DNA of 64,000 bases from Rhodococcus tukisamuensis NBRC 100609. GTDB lineage: Bacteria; Actinomycetota; Actinomycetes; Mycobacteriales; Mycobacteriaceae. Where the stretch lies: NCBI RefSeq assembly GCF_001894985.1, contig NZ_BCXG01000010.1:89085-153084 (forward strand). Direction: 5' to 3'. The position numbers and the translations under genes are program-made. The notes below the pieces were generated by a model. It did not search any database. It was given only the letters and a program-made list of their open reading frames with translations, and was not told the origin of the DNA. Shown one piece after another: positions 34,416 to 41,472 of the stretch (positions are counted from its first letter, which is position 1; the number at the start of each line of letters is the position of its first letter).

Positions 34416-36212
34416 ATGACACAGATCATCCCCGAGCCGTCGCACAAGCAGACGGACCCCGGCGGCCTCGTGGAGATGGCCTGGGATCCGATCACCCGCA
34501 TCGTGGGCAGTCTCGGCATCTACACCAAGATCGATTTCGACAACCGAGAGGTGGTGGAATGCCACAGCACCTCGTCCATCTTTCGCGGCTACTCGTTGTT
34601 CATGAAGGGCAAGGATCCCCGCGACGCGCACTTCATCACGAGCCGCATCTGCGGCATCTGCGGTGACAACCACGCGACGTGTTCCTGCTACACGCAGAAC
34701 ATGGCGTACGGCGTGAAGCCACCGCACCTCGGGGAATGGATCGTGAACCTCGGTGAGGCCGCCGAGTACATGTTCGACCACAACATCTTTCAGGAGAACC
34801 TGGTCGGCGTGGACTACTGCGAGAAGATGGTGTCGGAGACGAACCCCGGTGTGCTCGCCAAGGCCGAGAACACCCAGGCGCCGCGGGCGGGTGAACACGG
34901 GTACCGCACGATCGCGGACATCATGCGTTCCCTCAATCCCTTCACCGGTGAGTTCTATCGCGAGGCACTCCAGGTCAGCCGGGCCACCCGAGAGATGTTC
35001 TGTCTCATGGAGGGTCGGCACGTCCACCCGTCCACCCTCTATCCGGGCGGGGTCGGGACGGTGGCAACCATCCAGCTGATGACGGACTACATGACCCGGT
35101 TGATGCGGTACGTGGAGTTCATGAAGAAGGTCGTGCCCATGCACGACGACCTGTTCGACTTCTTCTACGAGGCGATTCCTGGGTACGAGAAGGTGGGCCT
35201 GCGGCGGACGTTGCTCGGTTGCTGGGGCTCGTTCCAGGACCCCGAGTACTGCAACTTCGAGTACAAGGACATGACGAACTGGGGCCGGAAGATGTTCGTC
35301 ACCCCCGGGGTCGTCGTCGACGGCAAGCTGGTCACCACCGATCTCGTCGACATCAACCTGGGCATCCGGATCCTGCTGGGGTCGTCGTACTACGACGACT
35401 GGAGCGACCAGGAGACCTTCGTCAAACAGGACCCGCTGGGCAATCCGGTCGACCGGCGTCACCCGTGGAACCAGCACACCAACCCGCAGCCGCAGAAACG
35501 CGACCTCGAGGACAAGTACAGCTGGGTGATGTCGCCCAGGTGGTTCGATGGCACCGACCACCTCGCGCTGGACACCGGTGGTGGACCGCTGGCCCGCCTG
35601 TGGTCGACGGCGCTGGCCGGACTCGTCGACATCGGGTACGTCAAGTCGACCGGCCGCAGCGTGCAGATCAACCTCCCGAAAACCGCGCTCAAGGGCCCGG
35701 TTTCGCTGGAGTGGAAGATCCCGGAGTTCGGCAGCAACACCATCGAACGCAACCGCGCCCGGACCTACTTCCAGGCGTACGCGGCGGCCTGTGCGCTGCA
35801 CTTCGCGGAGAAGGCCCTCGAGGAGATCCGCGCCGGACGCACCAAGACGTGGGAGAAGTTCGACGTCCCCGAGGAGGGCATCGGCTGCGGGTTCACCGAG
35901 GCGGTGCGCGGGGTGCTCTCACACCACATGGTGATCCGGGACGGCAAGATCGCGAACTACCACCCGTACCCGCCGACCCCGTGGAACGCCAGCCCCCGCG
36001 ACAGCCTCGGCACCCCCGGGCCGTACGAGGACGCGGTGCAGGGCCAGCCGATCTTCGAGGAGAACGACCGCGAGCACTTCAAGGGGATCGACATCATGCG
36101 GACCGTCCGCAGCTTCGACCCCTGCCTGCCCTGCGGCGTGCACATGTACCTCGGCAACGGCAAGACGCTGGAGAAGCTGCACTCGCCGACGCAGTCCATG
36201 ACCGGAGAGTGA
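34416..36212 (+). CDS. hhyL: Group 1h [NiFe]-hydrogenase large subunit HhyL
   Basis: A 598-residue catalytic subunit. N-terminal L1 ligand motif: SRICGICGDNHATCSCYT (~70). C-terminal L2 ligand motif: DPCLPCGVHMYLGNGK, followed by a ~22-residue extension. The nascent protein is normally cut after the His of DPCxxCxxH once Ni is loaded; the protease gene at 39942 fits this. Near the N-terminus, MAWDPITRIVGSLGIYTKID is typical. It uses H2 at the NiFe(CN)2CO centre and passes electrons to HhyS. Its stop overlaps the next gene. Confidence 0.95.
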   Translation: MTQIIPEPSHKQTDPGGLVEMAWDPITRIVGSLGIYTKIDFDNREVVECHSTSSIFRGYSLFMKGKDPRDAHFITSRICGICGDNHATCSCYTQNMAYGVKPPHLGEWIVNLGEAAEYMFDHNIFQENLVGVDYCEKMVSETNPGVLAKAENTQAPRAGEHGYRTIADIMRSLNPFTGEFYREALQVSRATREMFCLMEGRHVHPSTLYPGGVGTVATIQLMTDYMTRLMRYVEFMKKVVPMHDDLFDFFYEAIPGYEKVGLRRTLLGCWGSFQDPEYCNFEYKDMTNWGRKMFVTPGVVVDGKLVTTDLVDINLGIRILLGSSYYDDWSDQETFVKQDPLGNPVDRRHPWNQHTNPQPQKRDLEDKYSWVMSPRWFDGTDHLALDTGGGPLARLWSTALAGLVDIGYVKSTGRSVQINLPKTALKGPVSLEWKIPEFGSNTIERNRARTYFQAYAAACALHFAEKALEEIRAGRTKTWEKFDVPEEGIGCGFTEAVRGVLSHHMVIRDGKIANYHPYPPTPWNASPRDSLGTPGPYEDAVQGQPIFEENDREHFKGIDIMRTVRSFDPCLPCGVHMYLGNGKTLEKLHSPTQSMTGE

Positions 36213-37162
36213 CCGGTCAGGTGAACGGCCACCCGGCGGACGACGACGCATACTGGCGCAGCGCGGGCGACCGCATCGAGACGCTGCTCGAGGCCAGCTC
36301 GGTCGGCGGTGCGGCGGCCCGCGACCGCGCCGAGCAGCTGGTGCGCGAGGTGGCGGACCTGTACGGGGCCGGGCTGGAGCGGATCCTGCGGATCGTCGGC
36401 GAACTCGACGGCGGCGCGGCGGCGCGGCTCGCCGGCGACGACCTGGTGGCGAGCCTGCTGCTGGTCCACGGGCTGCACCCGCACGACGCCGAGACCCGGG
36501 TGCGCGTCGCGCTCGACGGCGTGCGGCCCTACCTGGGTTCGCACGGCGGGGACGTGGAACTGCTCGGCGTGAGCTTTCCGCCGGGTTCCGCCGGCGCGGA
36601 CGGGGTGGTGCGGCTGCAGCTGACGGGCAGCTGCAAGAGCTGTCCGTCCTCGGCGGTGACGCTCGAGCTGGCCGTCGAGACCGCTGTCCGCGCGGCCGCG
36701 CCCGAGATCGCGACCATCGAGGTGGTCGCCGCGACCCCGGAGCCGGAGGCCGGGCTGATTCCCGCGGACTCGCTGTTCTCCCGTGTGCACCGCGGCGCCG
36801 CCCCCGGCGGAACCTGGTGCGCGGTACCCGAAGTCGAGCAGCTCCGCGACGGGGAGGTGGGCGGCTTCGTGGTGGCCGACCTGCCGATCCTGGTCTGCCG
36901 GGTCGCCGACGACCTGCTGGCCTACCGGGACCGCTGCCCCTCCTGCACCCACACGCTCGCCGGGGCGGTGCTGGCTCGCCGGGCCGGCTACCCCGCCGGC
37001 GACGCGGTGCTGCGCTGCCCGACCTGCCACGCGCACTTCGACGCGGTCCACGCGGGGGTCGGGCTCGACGACGACACGGTGCACCTGGACCCGCTCCCGC
37101 TGCTGGTGCGCGACGGCGTCCGGTCCGTGGCCGTGCCCGCCGAGGCCGCGGGGGTGGGATAG
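36209..37162 (+). CDS. NifU-like / Rieske-like iron-sulfur fusion protein
   Basis: 317 residues from GTG 36209 (GTGA overlap with hhyL); GTG 36221, with GGAGAG 11 bases upstream, is an alternative. Residues ~1-90 are helical. A NifU C-terminal domain follows (VRPYLGSHGGDVELLG, LTGSCKSCPSSAVTLELAVE, CxxC at ~134). The last ~100 residues form a Rieske-like ferredoxin domain (FVVADLPILVCRVADDLLAY, RCPSCTHTLAG, LRCPTCHAHFD). Such proteins are conserved in group 1h clusters and are thought to take electrons from the hydrogenase toward the respiratory chain. The second ligand motif is CPTCH rather than the usual CPxH. Confidence 0.85.
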   Translation: MTGQVNGHPADDDAYWRSAGDRIETLLEASSVGGAAARDRAEQLVREVADLYGAGLERILRIVGELDGGAAARLAGDDLVASLLLVHGLHPHDAETRVRVALDGVRPYLGSHGGDVELLGVSFPPGSAGADGVVRLQLTGSCKSCPSSAVTLELAVETAVRAAAPEIATIEVVAATPEPEAGLIPADSLFSRVHRGAAPGGTWCAVPEVEQLRDGEVGGFVVADLPILVCRVADDLLAYRDRCPSCTHTLAGAVLARRAGYPAGDAVLRCPTCHAHFDAVHAGVGLDDDTVHLDPLPLLVRDGVRSVAVPAEAAGVG

Positions 37163-37792
37163 GTGAGCGACCCGTACTCCGTGCTGGCGCGCATCACGAC
37201 GACCCGGCCCGACCCGCGTCCCGCCGGGGAGCGCTGCGAGATGTGTGCCGAACCCATCCTCGACCGGCACCAGCACGTGGTGGACACGACGGCCCGGTCC
37301 CTGATGTGCGTCTGCCGCGGCTGCTACCTGCTCTTCACCGACCCCGGCGCCGAACTGCGGTACCGCGCCGTCCCGGACCGCTACCTCGCGCTCCCGGGAC
37401 TCGCGCTGGGGCGGGGCCGGTGGGAGGAACTCGAGATCCCGGTGGGACTGGCCTTCCTGTTCCGGAACTCGACGCTCGGCCGGATGCTCGCCTTCTACCC
37501 GGGCCCGGCCGGGGCCACCGAGTCGGAGCTTCCACTGGAGGCCTGGGGCGCGGTGTGCGCGGACAACCCGGTGCTGGGCGTGCTGGCCGACGACGTAGAG
37601 GCGCTGCTGGTCCGGATGCCGGAGCACGGATCCGGCGACGCGACGTGCTTCCTGGTCCCGATCGACGCCTGCTACGAACTGGTCGGCCAACTGCGCCTGC
37701 TGTGGCGGGGTTTCGACGGCGGCCAGGAGGCCCGCCGGTTCGTCGACGACTTCTTCGCGGACGTCGCGACACGCTGCGGCGGCGCGCCATGA
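37163..37792 (+). CDS. DUF5947 family protein, hydrogenase-cluster associated
   Basis: 209 residues from GTG 37163, the base after the previous stop. Likely Zn-binding N-terminus: GERCEMCAEPILDRHQHVVD and LMCVCRGCYLLFTDPGA supply CxxC and CVCRGC sets. The rest is mixed alpha/beta (EELEIPVGLAFLFRNSTLG, CFLVPIDACYELVGQLRLLW). DUF5947 is seen almost only beside group 1h hydrogenases in actinobacteria. Role unknown; the metal site suggests assembly or a structural partner. Confidence 0.8.
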   Translation: MSDPYSVLARITTTRPDPRPAGERCEMCAEPILDRHQHVVDTTARSLMCVCRGCYLLFTDPGAELRYRAVPDRYLALPGLALGRGRWEELEIPVGLAFLFRNSTLGRMLAFYPGPAGATESELPLEAWGAVCADNPVLGVLADDVEALLVRMPEHGSGDATCFLVPIDACYELVGQLRLLWRGFDGGQEARRFVDDFFADVATRCGGAP

Positions 37793-38430
37793 GCGAGGTC
37801 TCCTTCGCCGTCCGCGACGTCGCCGTCGAGCCGTACGCGGTGGCCCCGATCCTGACGGCCCGCGTCGGCGTCACGGCGACCGGCGACGAGCCCGTCCACG
37901 CGATGGCCCTGCGCAGCCAGGTCCGGATCGAGCCGCACCGCCGTGCGTACACCGACGACGAGGCCGCGGGCCTGCTCGACCTCTTCGGTCCCCGGGAACG
38001 GTGGGACTCGACCCTGCGGTCATTCCTGTGGCTGCAGTGCTCCGCCGTGGTGCCCGGCTTCACTGGAACCACTGAGGTGGACCTGTCGCTGCCGTGCACC
38101 TACGACTTCGAGGTCGCGGCCTCGAAGTACCTGCACGCCCTGCGCGAGGGGACCGTGCCGCTCACCTTCCTGTTCAGCGGCACCATGTTCCTCCGGGGCG
38201 CCAACGGGTTCGGCGTGCAGCAGATTCCGTGGGACCGCGAGGACCACTACGACCTGCCGGTGACCGTGTGGCGGGACCTGATCCGCGCACACTTCCCGAA
38301 CACCGGCTGGGTGCGACTCGGCCGGGACACCGTCGAGGCGTTGGCCGCCTACAAGTCGGCCCGAGGCCTGACCGGGCTCGACGACGCGGTCGCAGGGCTG
38401 CTCGCGCAGGCGCGGGAGGAGATCCCGTGA
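37789..38430 (+). CDS. DUF6084 family protein, hydrogenase-cluster associated
   Basis: A 213-residue protein; its ATG overlaps the DUF5947 stop (ATGA). Beta-rich start (VSFAVRDVAVEPYAVAPILT, ALRSQVRIEPHRRAYTDDEA), then VPGFTGTTEVDLSLPCTYDF, FSGTMFLRGANGFGVQQIPW and a C-terminal helix. This matches DUF6084, which co-occurs with hhySL. No catalytic motif visible. Confidence 0.78.
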   Translation: MSEVSFAVRDVAVEPYAVAPILTARVGVTATGDEPVHAMALRSQVRIEPHRRAYTDDEAAGLLDLFGPRERWDSTLRSFLWLQCSAVVPGFTGTTEVDLSLPCTYDFEVAASKYLHALREGTVPLTFLFSGTMFLRGANGFGVQQIPWDREDHYDLPVTVWRDLIRAHFPNTGWVRLGRDTVEALAAYKSARGLTGLDDAVAGLLAQAREEIP

Positions 38431-39806
38431 CCGCCGCCGACATCAGCCCCCGGGTCCGCGCCGTCGCCGACGCCGTCCTGTACGAGGGCTACCTGCTCTA
38501 CCCCTACCGCGGGAGCTCGCGGAAGAACCAGTCCCGCTGGCAGTTCGGCGTGCTGGGGCCGCCCGGCGCGGCCGCGGCCGGCGTCGGGGAGGAGCCGGCG
38601 CTCTCGGCCCAGTTGCTGACGGAAGGCGGCGAGGACGAGGGGGTCACTCTCGTGCTGCGCTTCCTGCAGCTGCAGACGCGCCACGTGCAGGAGCCCGTCG
38701 AGGGCGGCGGCTGGCGGACGGTCGACGAACTCGCCGCGGGCGCGCAACGCTGGCTCAGCTGGGACGAGGCGGTGGAACGGGAGGTCGCGTTCGCCCCCGT
38801 CCGGCTGCCGGAACTCGTGGCGCCGCGCACCATCCCGGTTGCGGTCGACGGGGGCGTCGACGTCGAGGAGCTGGCCGGGCCGGGACGGATCATGCGCACC
38901 CGGCAGCCGCTGGCGGCGGAGGTGACGCTGAGCCGCACCGAGGACGACGGCTTCGCCCGGCTCGGCGTCGAGGTGCGCAACACCGGCCCGGAGATCACCG
39001 GCCCAGGGACCACCGACAAGGAGGACGCGATCGCCCGCTCGCTGATCGGTGCGCACGTGATCGCCACCGTCGCCGGCGGCTCCTTTGTCTCGCTCCTCGA
39101 ACCGCCGGCCGAGGCGGCGGCCGCGGTCGCGCGCTGCACCCACCGGCGGTGCTTCCCGGTGCTGGCAGGGGAACCCGGGACGCGCGACACCGTGCTGGTC
39201 TCGCCGATCATCCTGTACGACTACCCGGAGGTGGCGCAGGAGAGCGACGGCGCGCTGTTCGACTCCACCGAGATCGACGAGATCCTGACCCTGCGGGTGA
39301 TGACGATGACCGACGAGGAGAAGGCGCAGGCCCGGGCCACCGATCCGCTCGCCGCGCGGATCGTCGACCGCTGTGACGCCATGACACCCGAGGCGTTGGG
39401 GCAGCTGCACGGCATCCTGCGGGACCCCCGCGCCGATCCGGGCCTGATTCCCGAACTGCCCGAGGGCGTTCCGTGGTGGGACCCCGAGGCCGACACCAGC
39501 GTGCGGCCTGACGTGGATGCGGTGCTGGTGAACGGGGTCCGGGTGGCGAAGGGCAGCGCCGTCCGCCTGCGCCCGTCCCGGCGGGCCGACGCCCAGGACC
39601 TCTTCTTCGCCGGCCGCACGGCCACCGTCGCGTCCGTGCACTCCGACGTGGACGGCAACACCCACGTCGGGGTGACCGTCGACGACGACCCGGCGGCCGA
39701 GCTGCACGACTGGTACGGGCGCTATCTCTACTTCGCGCCGGACGAGCTGGAACCGCTGGGTGAACCAGCGCCGGGCAGAGAGGAGGGTCAGTCATGGAGA
39801 CAGTAG
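38427..39806 (+). CDS. 459-residue hydrogenase-cluster protein of unknown function
   Basis: GTG 38427 overlaps the previous stop and has GGAGGAG upstream. Key segments: EGYLLYPYRGSSRKNQSRWQ at the N-terminus, then LVLRFLQLQTRHVQEPVE, CTHRRCFPVLAGEPGTRDTV with two Cys, DYPEVAQESDGALFDSTEID, and a C-terminal beta-barrel-like part (VNGVRVAKGSAVRLRPSRRA, FAGRTATVASVHSDVDGNTH, GVTVDDDPAAELHDWYGRYL). Conserved in actinobacterial hhy loci; no biochemical role known to me. Its 3' end overlaps the start of the 39-residue membrane peptide gene. Confidence 0.75.
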   Translation: MTAADISPRVRAVADAVLYEGYLLYPYRGSSRKNQSRWQFGVLGPPGAAAAGVGEEPALSAQLLTEGGEDEGVTLVLRFLQLQTRHVQEPVEGGGWRTVDELAAGAQRWLSWDEAVEREVAFAPVRLPELVAPRTIPVAVDGGVDVEELAGPGRIMRTRQPLAAEVTLSRTEDDGFARLGVEVRNTGPEITGPGTTDKEDAIARSLIGAHVIATVAGGSFVSLLEPPAEAAAAVARCTHRRCFPVLAGEPGTRDTVLVSPIILYDYPEVAQESDGALFDSTEIDEILTLRVMTMTDEEKAQARATDPLAARIVDRCDAMTPEALGQLHGILRDPRADPGLIPELPEGVPWWDPEADTSVRPDVDAVLVNGVRVAKGSAVRLRPSRRADAQDLFFAGRTATVASVHSDVDGNTHVGVTVDDDPAAELHDWYGRYLYFAPDELEPLGEPAPGREEGQSWRQ

Positions 39807-39913
39807 GGCAGATCGCGACCGTGCTGGTCGCGGTCCTGATCGTCGTGGGCGTCGTGGTCGGCGTCCGTTCGATCCCCGACGTGAGGCGGTACCTGCGGAT
39901 GCGGCAGATGTGA
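39794..39913 (+). CDS. 39-residue membrane peptide (DUF6893-like) of the hydrogenase cluster
   Basis: METVGQIATVLVAVLIVVGV continues into VVGVRSIPDVRRYLRMRQM*: one hydrophobic helix and a basic tail. AGGAGG lies 7 bases upstream of the ATG. It overlaps the previous gene by 13 bp and precedes the maturation protease. It resembles DUF6893, a tiny family linked to hydrogenase operons. It may anchor the soluble hydrogenase or its Fe-S partner to the membrane; that is inference. Confidence 0.65.
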   Translation: METVGQIATVLVAVLIVVGVVVGVRSIPDVRRYLRMRQM

Positions 39914-39941
39914 GCCGCCACCGGACGACCCCGGAGCCGTG

Positions 39942-40469
39942 ATGGCCGGATTGAACCGGGTGCTGGTCGCCGGCATCGGCAACATCTTCCTCGGCGACGA
40001 CGGTTTCGGTCCGGAAGTGCTGCGGCGGTTGGCCGCAACGGACCGCGGCGGCTCGTCGGCCGGGCCGGCGGGCGCCCGCCTCGTCGACTACGGGATCCGG
40101 GGAATGCACCTCGCCTACGACCTGCTGGACGGCTGGGAGGCGCTGGTCCTGGTCGACGCCCTGCCCGATCGCGGTGCGCCGGGCACGATCCGGGTGTTCG
40201 AGGCCGACGTGGACGCGTTCGGGCAGGGCGGCGGACTTGACGCCCACGGCATGGACCCGGGATCGGTGTTCGCCGGTCTGGCCGCGCTCGGCGGCACGGC
40301 GCCCCGCACGATCGTCGTCGGCTGCGAGGTCCGGACGGTCGAGGAGGGCATCGGGCTCTCCCCGGAGGTCGAGTCCGCGGTGGACGGCGCGGTGACGGCG
40401 GTGCTCGACGTACTGGCGGGGTTGACGGTCGTGCCGGACGGTGCGGCGGCACGAGGCGAGGAGGGCTGA
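39942..40469 (+). CDS. Hydrogenase maturation endopeptidase (HyaD/HupD type)
   Basis: 175 residues. VLVAGIGNIFLGDDGFGPEV near the N-terminus holds a metal-binding acidic residue, YGIRGMHLAYDLLDGWEALV with VDALPDRGAPG holds the Asp region, and DAHGMDPGSVFAGLAAL holds the His. This is the nickel-recognising protease that removes the C-terminal peptide of HhyL after the DPCxxCxxH motif. GTG 39939 directly precedes ATG 39942; either could start it. Followed three bases later by hypC. Confidence 0.9.
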   Translation: MAGLNRVLVAGIGNIFLGDDGFGPEVLRRLAATDRGGSSAGPAGARLVDYGIRGMHLAYDLLDGWEALVLVDALPDRGAPGTIRVFEADVDAFGQGGGLDAHGMDPGSVFAGLAALGGTAPRTIVVGCEVRTVEEGIGLSPEVESAVDGAVTAVLDVLAGLTVVPDGAAARGEEG

Positions 40470-40472
40470 CCG

Positions 40473-40730
40473 ATGTGCCTGGGAATCCCGGGGCGGGTGG
40501 TGCGGATGCTCGACGGCTACGGGAACCAGCTGGCGCTGGTCGAAGTCGCCGGGGAGGAGCGCAGGGTCAACGTGGGGATGCTGCCGGAGAACTCGTGCGG
40601 GCCGGGTGACTGGGTCATCATCCACATGGGCATGGCGGTGGACAAGACCGACGCGGCGGGAGCCGAGCAGGCGATGGCGGGGCTGGAGCTGATGGGCCGG
40701 CCCCGGGAGGAAACCGCTCCGGACCGCTGA
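40473..40730 (+). CDS. hypC: Hydrogenase assembly chaperone HypC (first copy)
   Basis: 85 residues starting MCLGIPGRVVRM; Cys2 binds the Fe(CN)2CO precursor after Met removal. An OB-like barrel follows (LVEVAGEERRVNVGMLPENS, GPGDWVIIHMGMAVDKTDA). Last gene of the + strand hydrogenase block. A second hypC is encoded at 51659-51931; this one, beside the protease, is probably dedicated to HhyL. Confidence 0.93.
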   Translation: MCLGIPGRVVRMLDGYGNQLALVEVAGEERRVNVGMLPENSCGPGDWVIIHMGMAVDKTDAAGAEQAMAGLELMGRPREETAPDR

Positions 40731-40817
40731 AGTCCCGCTCCGGCGGCGCGCGCCGACCGGGCTCCGACCCCGCGGGGTTGCCATCGTGTCGGAGACCGGT
40801 CAGGCGCGGCACCGCGA

Positions 40818-41303
40818 TCAGCAGGGGCCCGGCTCGCCGATCTTCACGGCGGACAGTACGGCCTCGGCTTCACCGACGGGTGAGCCAGGCAGCGGGGTCT
40901 GCCCGACCACGACCCAGTTCGAGTCGACGACCTGTCGGCGGCCCGCTCCCGTCGCGTCGACGCTCCGAGAGAAGAAGACACCTTCCGCCTGGATGCGATC
41001 CTGTGCTGCCTGCAGATTCATGCATACGACGTTCGGCATGGTGGCGGGCACTGCCGCCGGTGCGGCCGCAGCGGGCGGTGCTGCGGCGGGCGGTGCAACC
41101 GAGATCGGTTCGGCCACCGCATGGGTCGGCGCCGGAGGGGCCACGATTGGCTTCGACGTGGTCGGACGTGCCGACACTGACGTCGGGCTCACCGCAGATG
41201 TGACGGCCGGCGGCCTCACTTCGGCAGTCCCCGCCTCGTCCTCCGACGAACATCCCAATACGGCCAGGCCCACAACCGCCAACGTCACGACTATCCGTTT
41301 CAT
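40818..41303 (-). CDS. Lipoprotein with a PASTA-like domain
   Basis: 161 residues. MKRIVVTLAVVGLAVLGC gives a signal peptide with lipobox AVLGC. A long Pro/Ala/Ser/Thr linker follows (~25-90). The C-terminal ~65 residues resemble a PASTA domain (MPNVVCMNLQAAQDRIQAEG, RRQVVDSNWVVVGQTPLPGS). PASTA domains bind peptidoglycan fragments or beta-lactams. Convergent with hypC. Confidence 0.8.
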   Translation of the reverse strand: MKRIVVTLAVVGLAVLGCSSEDEAGTAEVRPPAVTSAVSPTSVSARPTTSKPIVAPPAPTHAVAEPISVAPPAAAPPAAAAPAAVPATMPNVVCMNLQAAQDRIQAEGVFFSRSVDATGAGRRQVVDSNWVVVGQTPLPGSPVGEAEAVLSAVKIGEPGPC

Positions 41304-41472
41304 ACCCGTTGTCTAGCAGTGCGCGCCACGGATCCCCGGTAGGCCTCGCACACTGTCGGCCATGCGAACGACAGCAGTGTCGCACCCGCCGTCTTCAGAC
41401 TCGGCATGCCAATTGGACGATCGGTCTACAGTCTCCCGTACTCGTACCGATCCGTTCGACAGTGGAGCTCAT

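Noticed and set aside
35219..36208. + strand frame continuous with the NifU/Rieske gene but reaching back into hhyL
   Set aside because: The upstream part is out-of-frame hhyL sequence. The real start is a GTG at or just after the hhyL stop.
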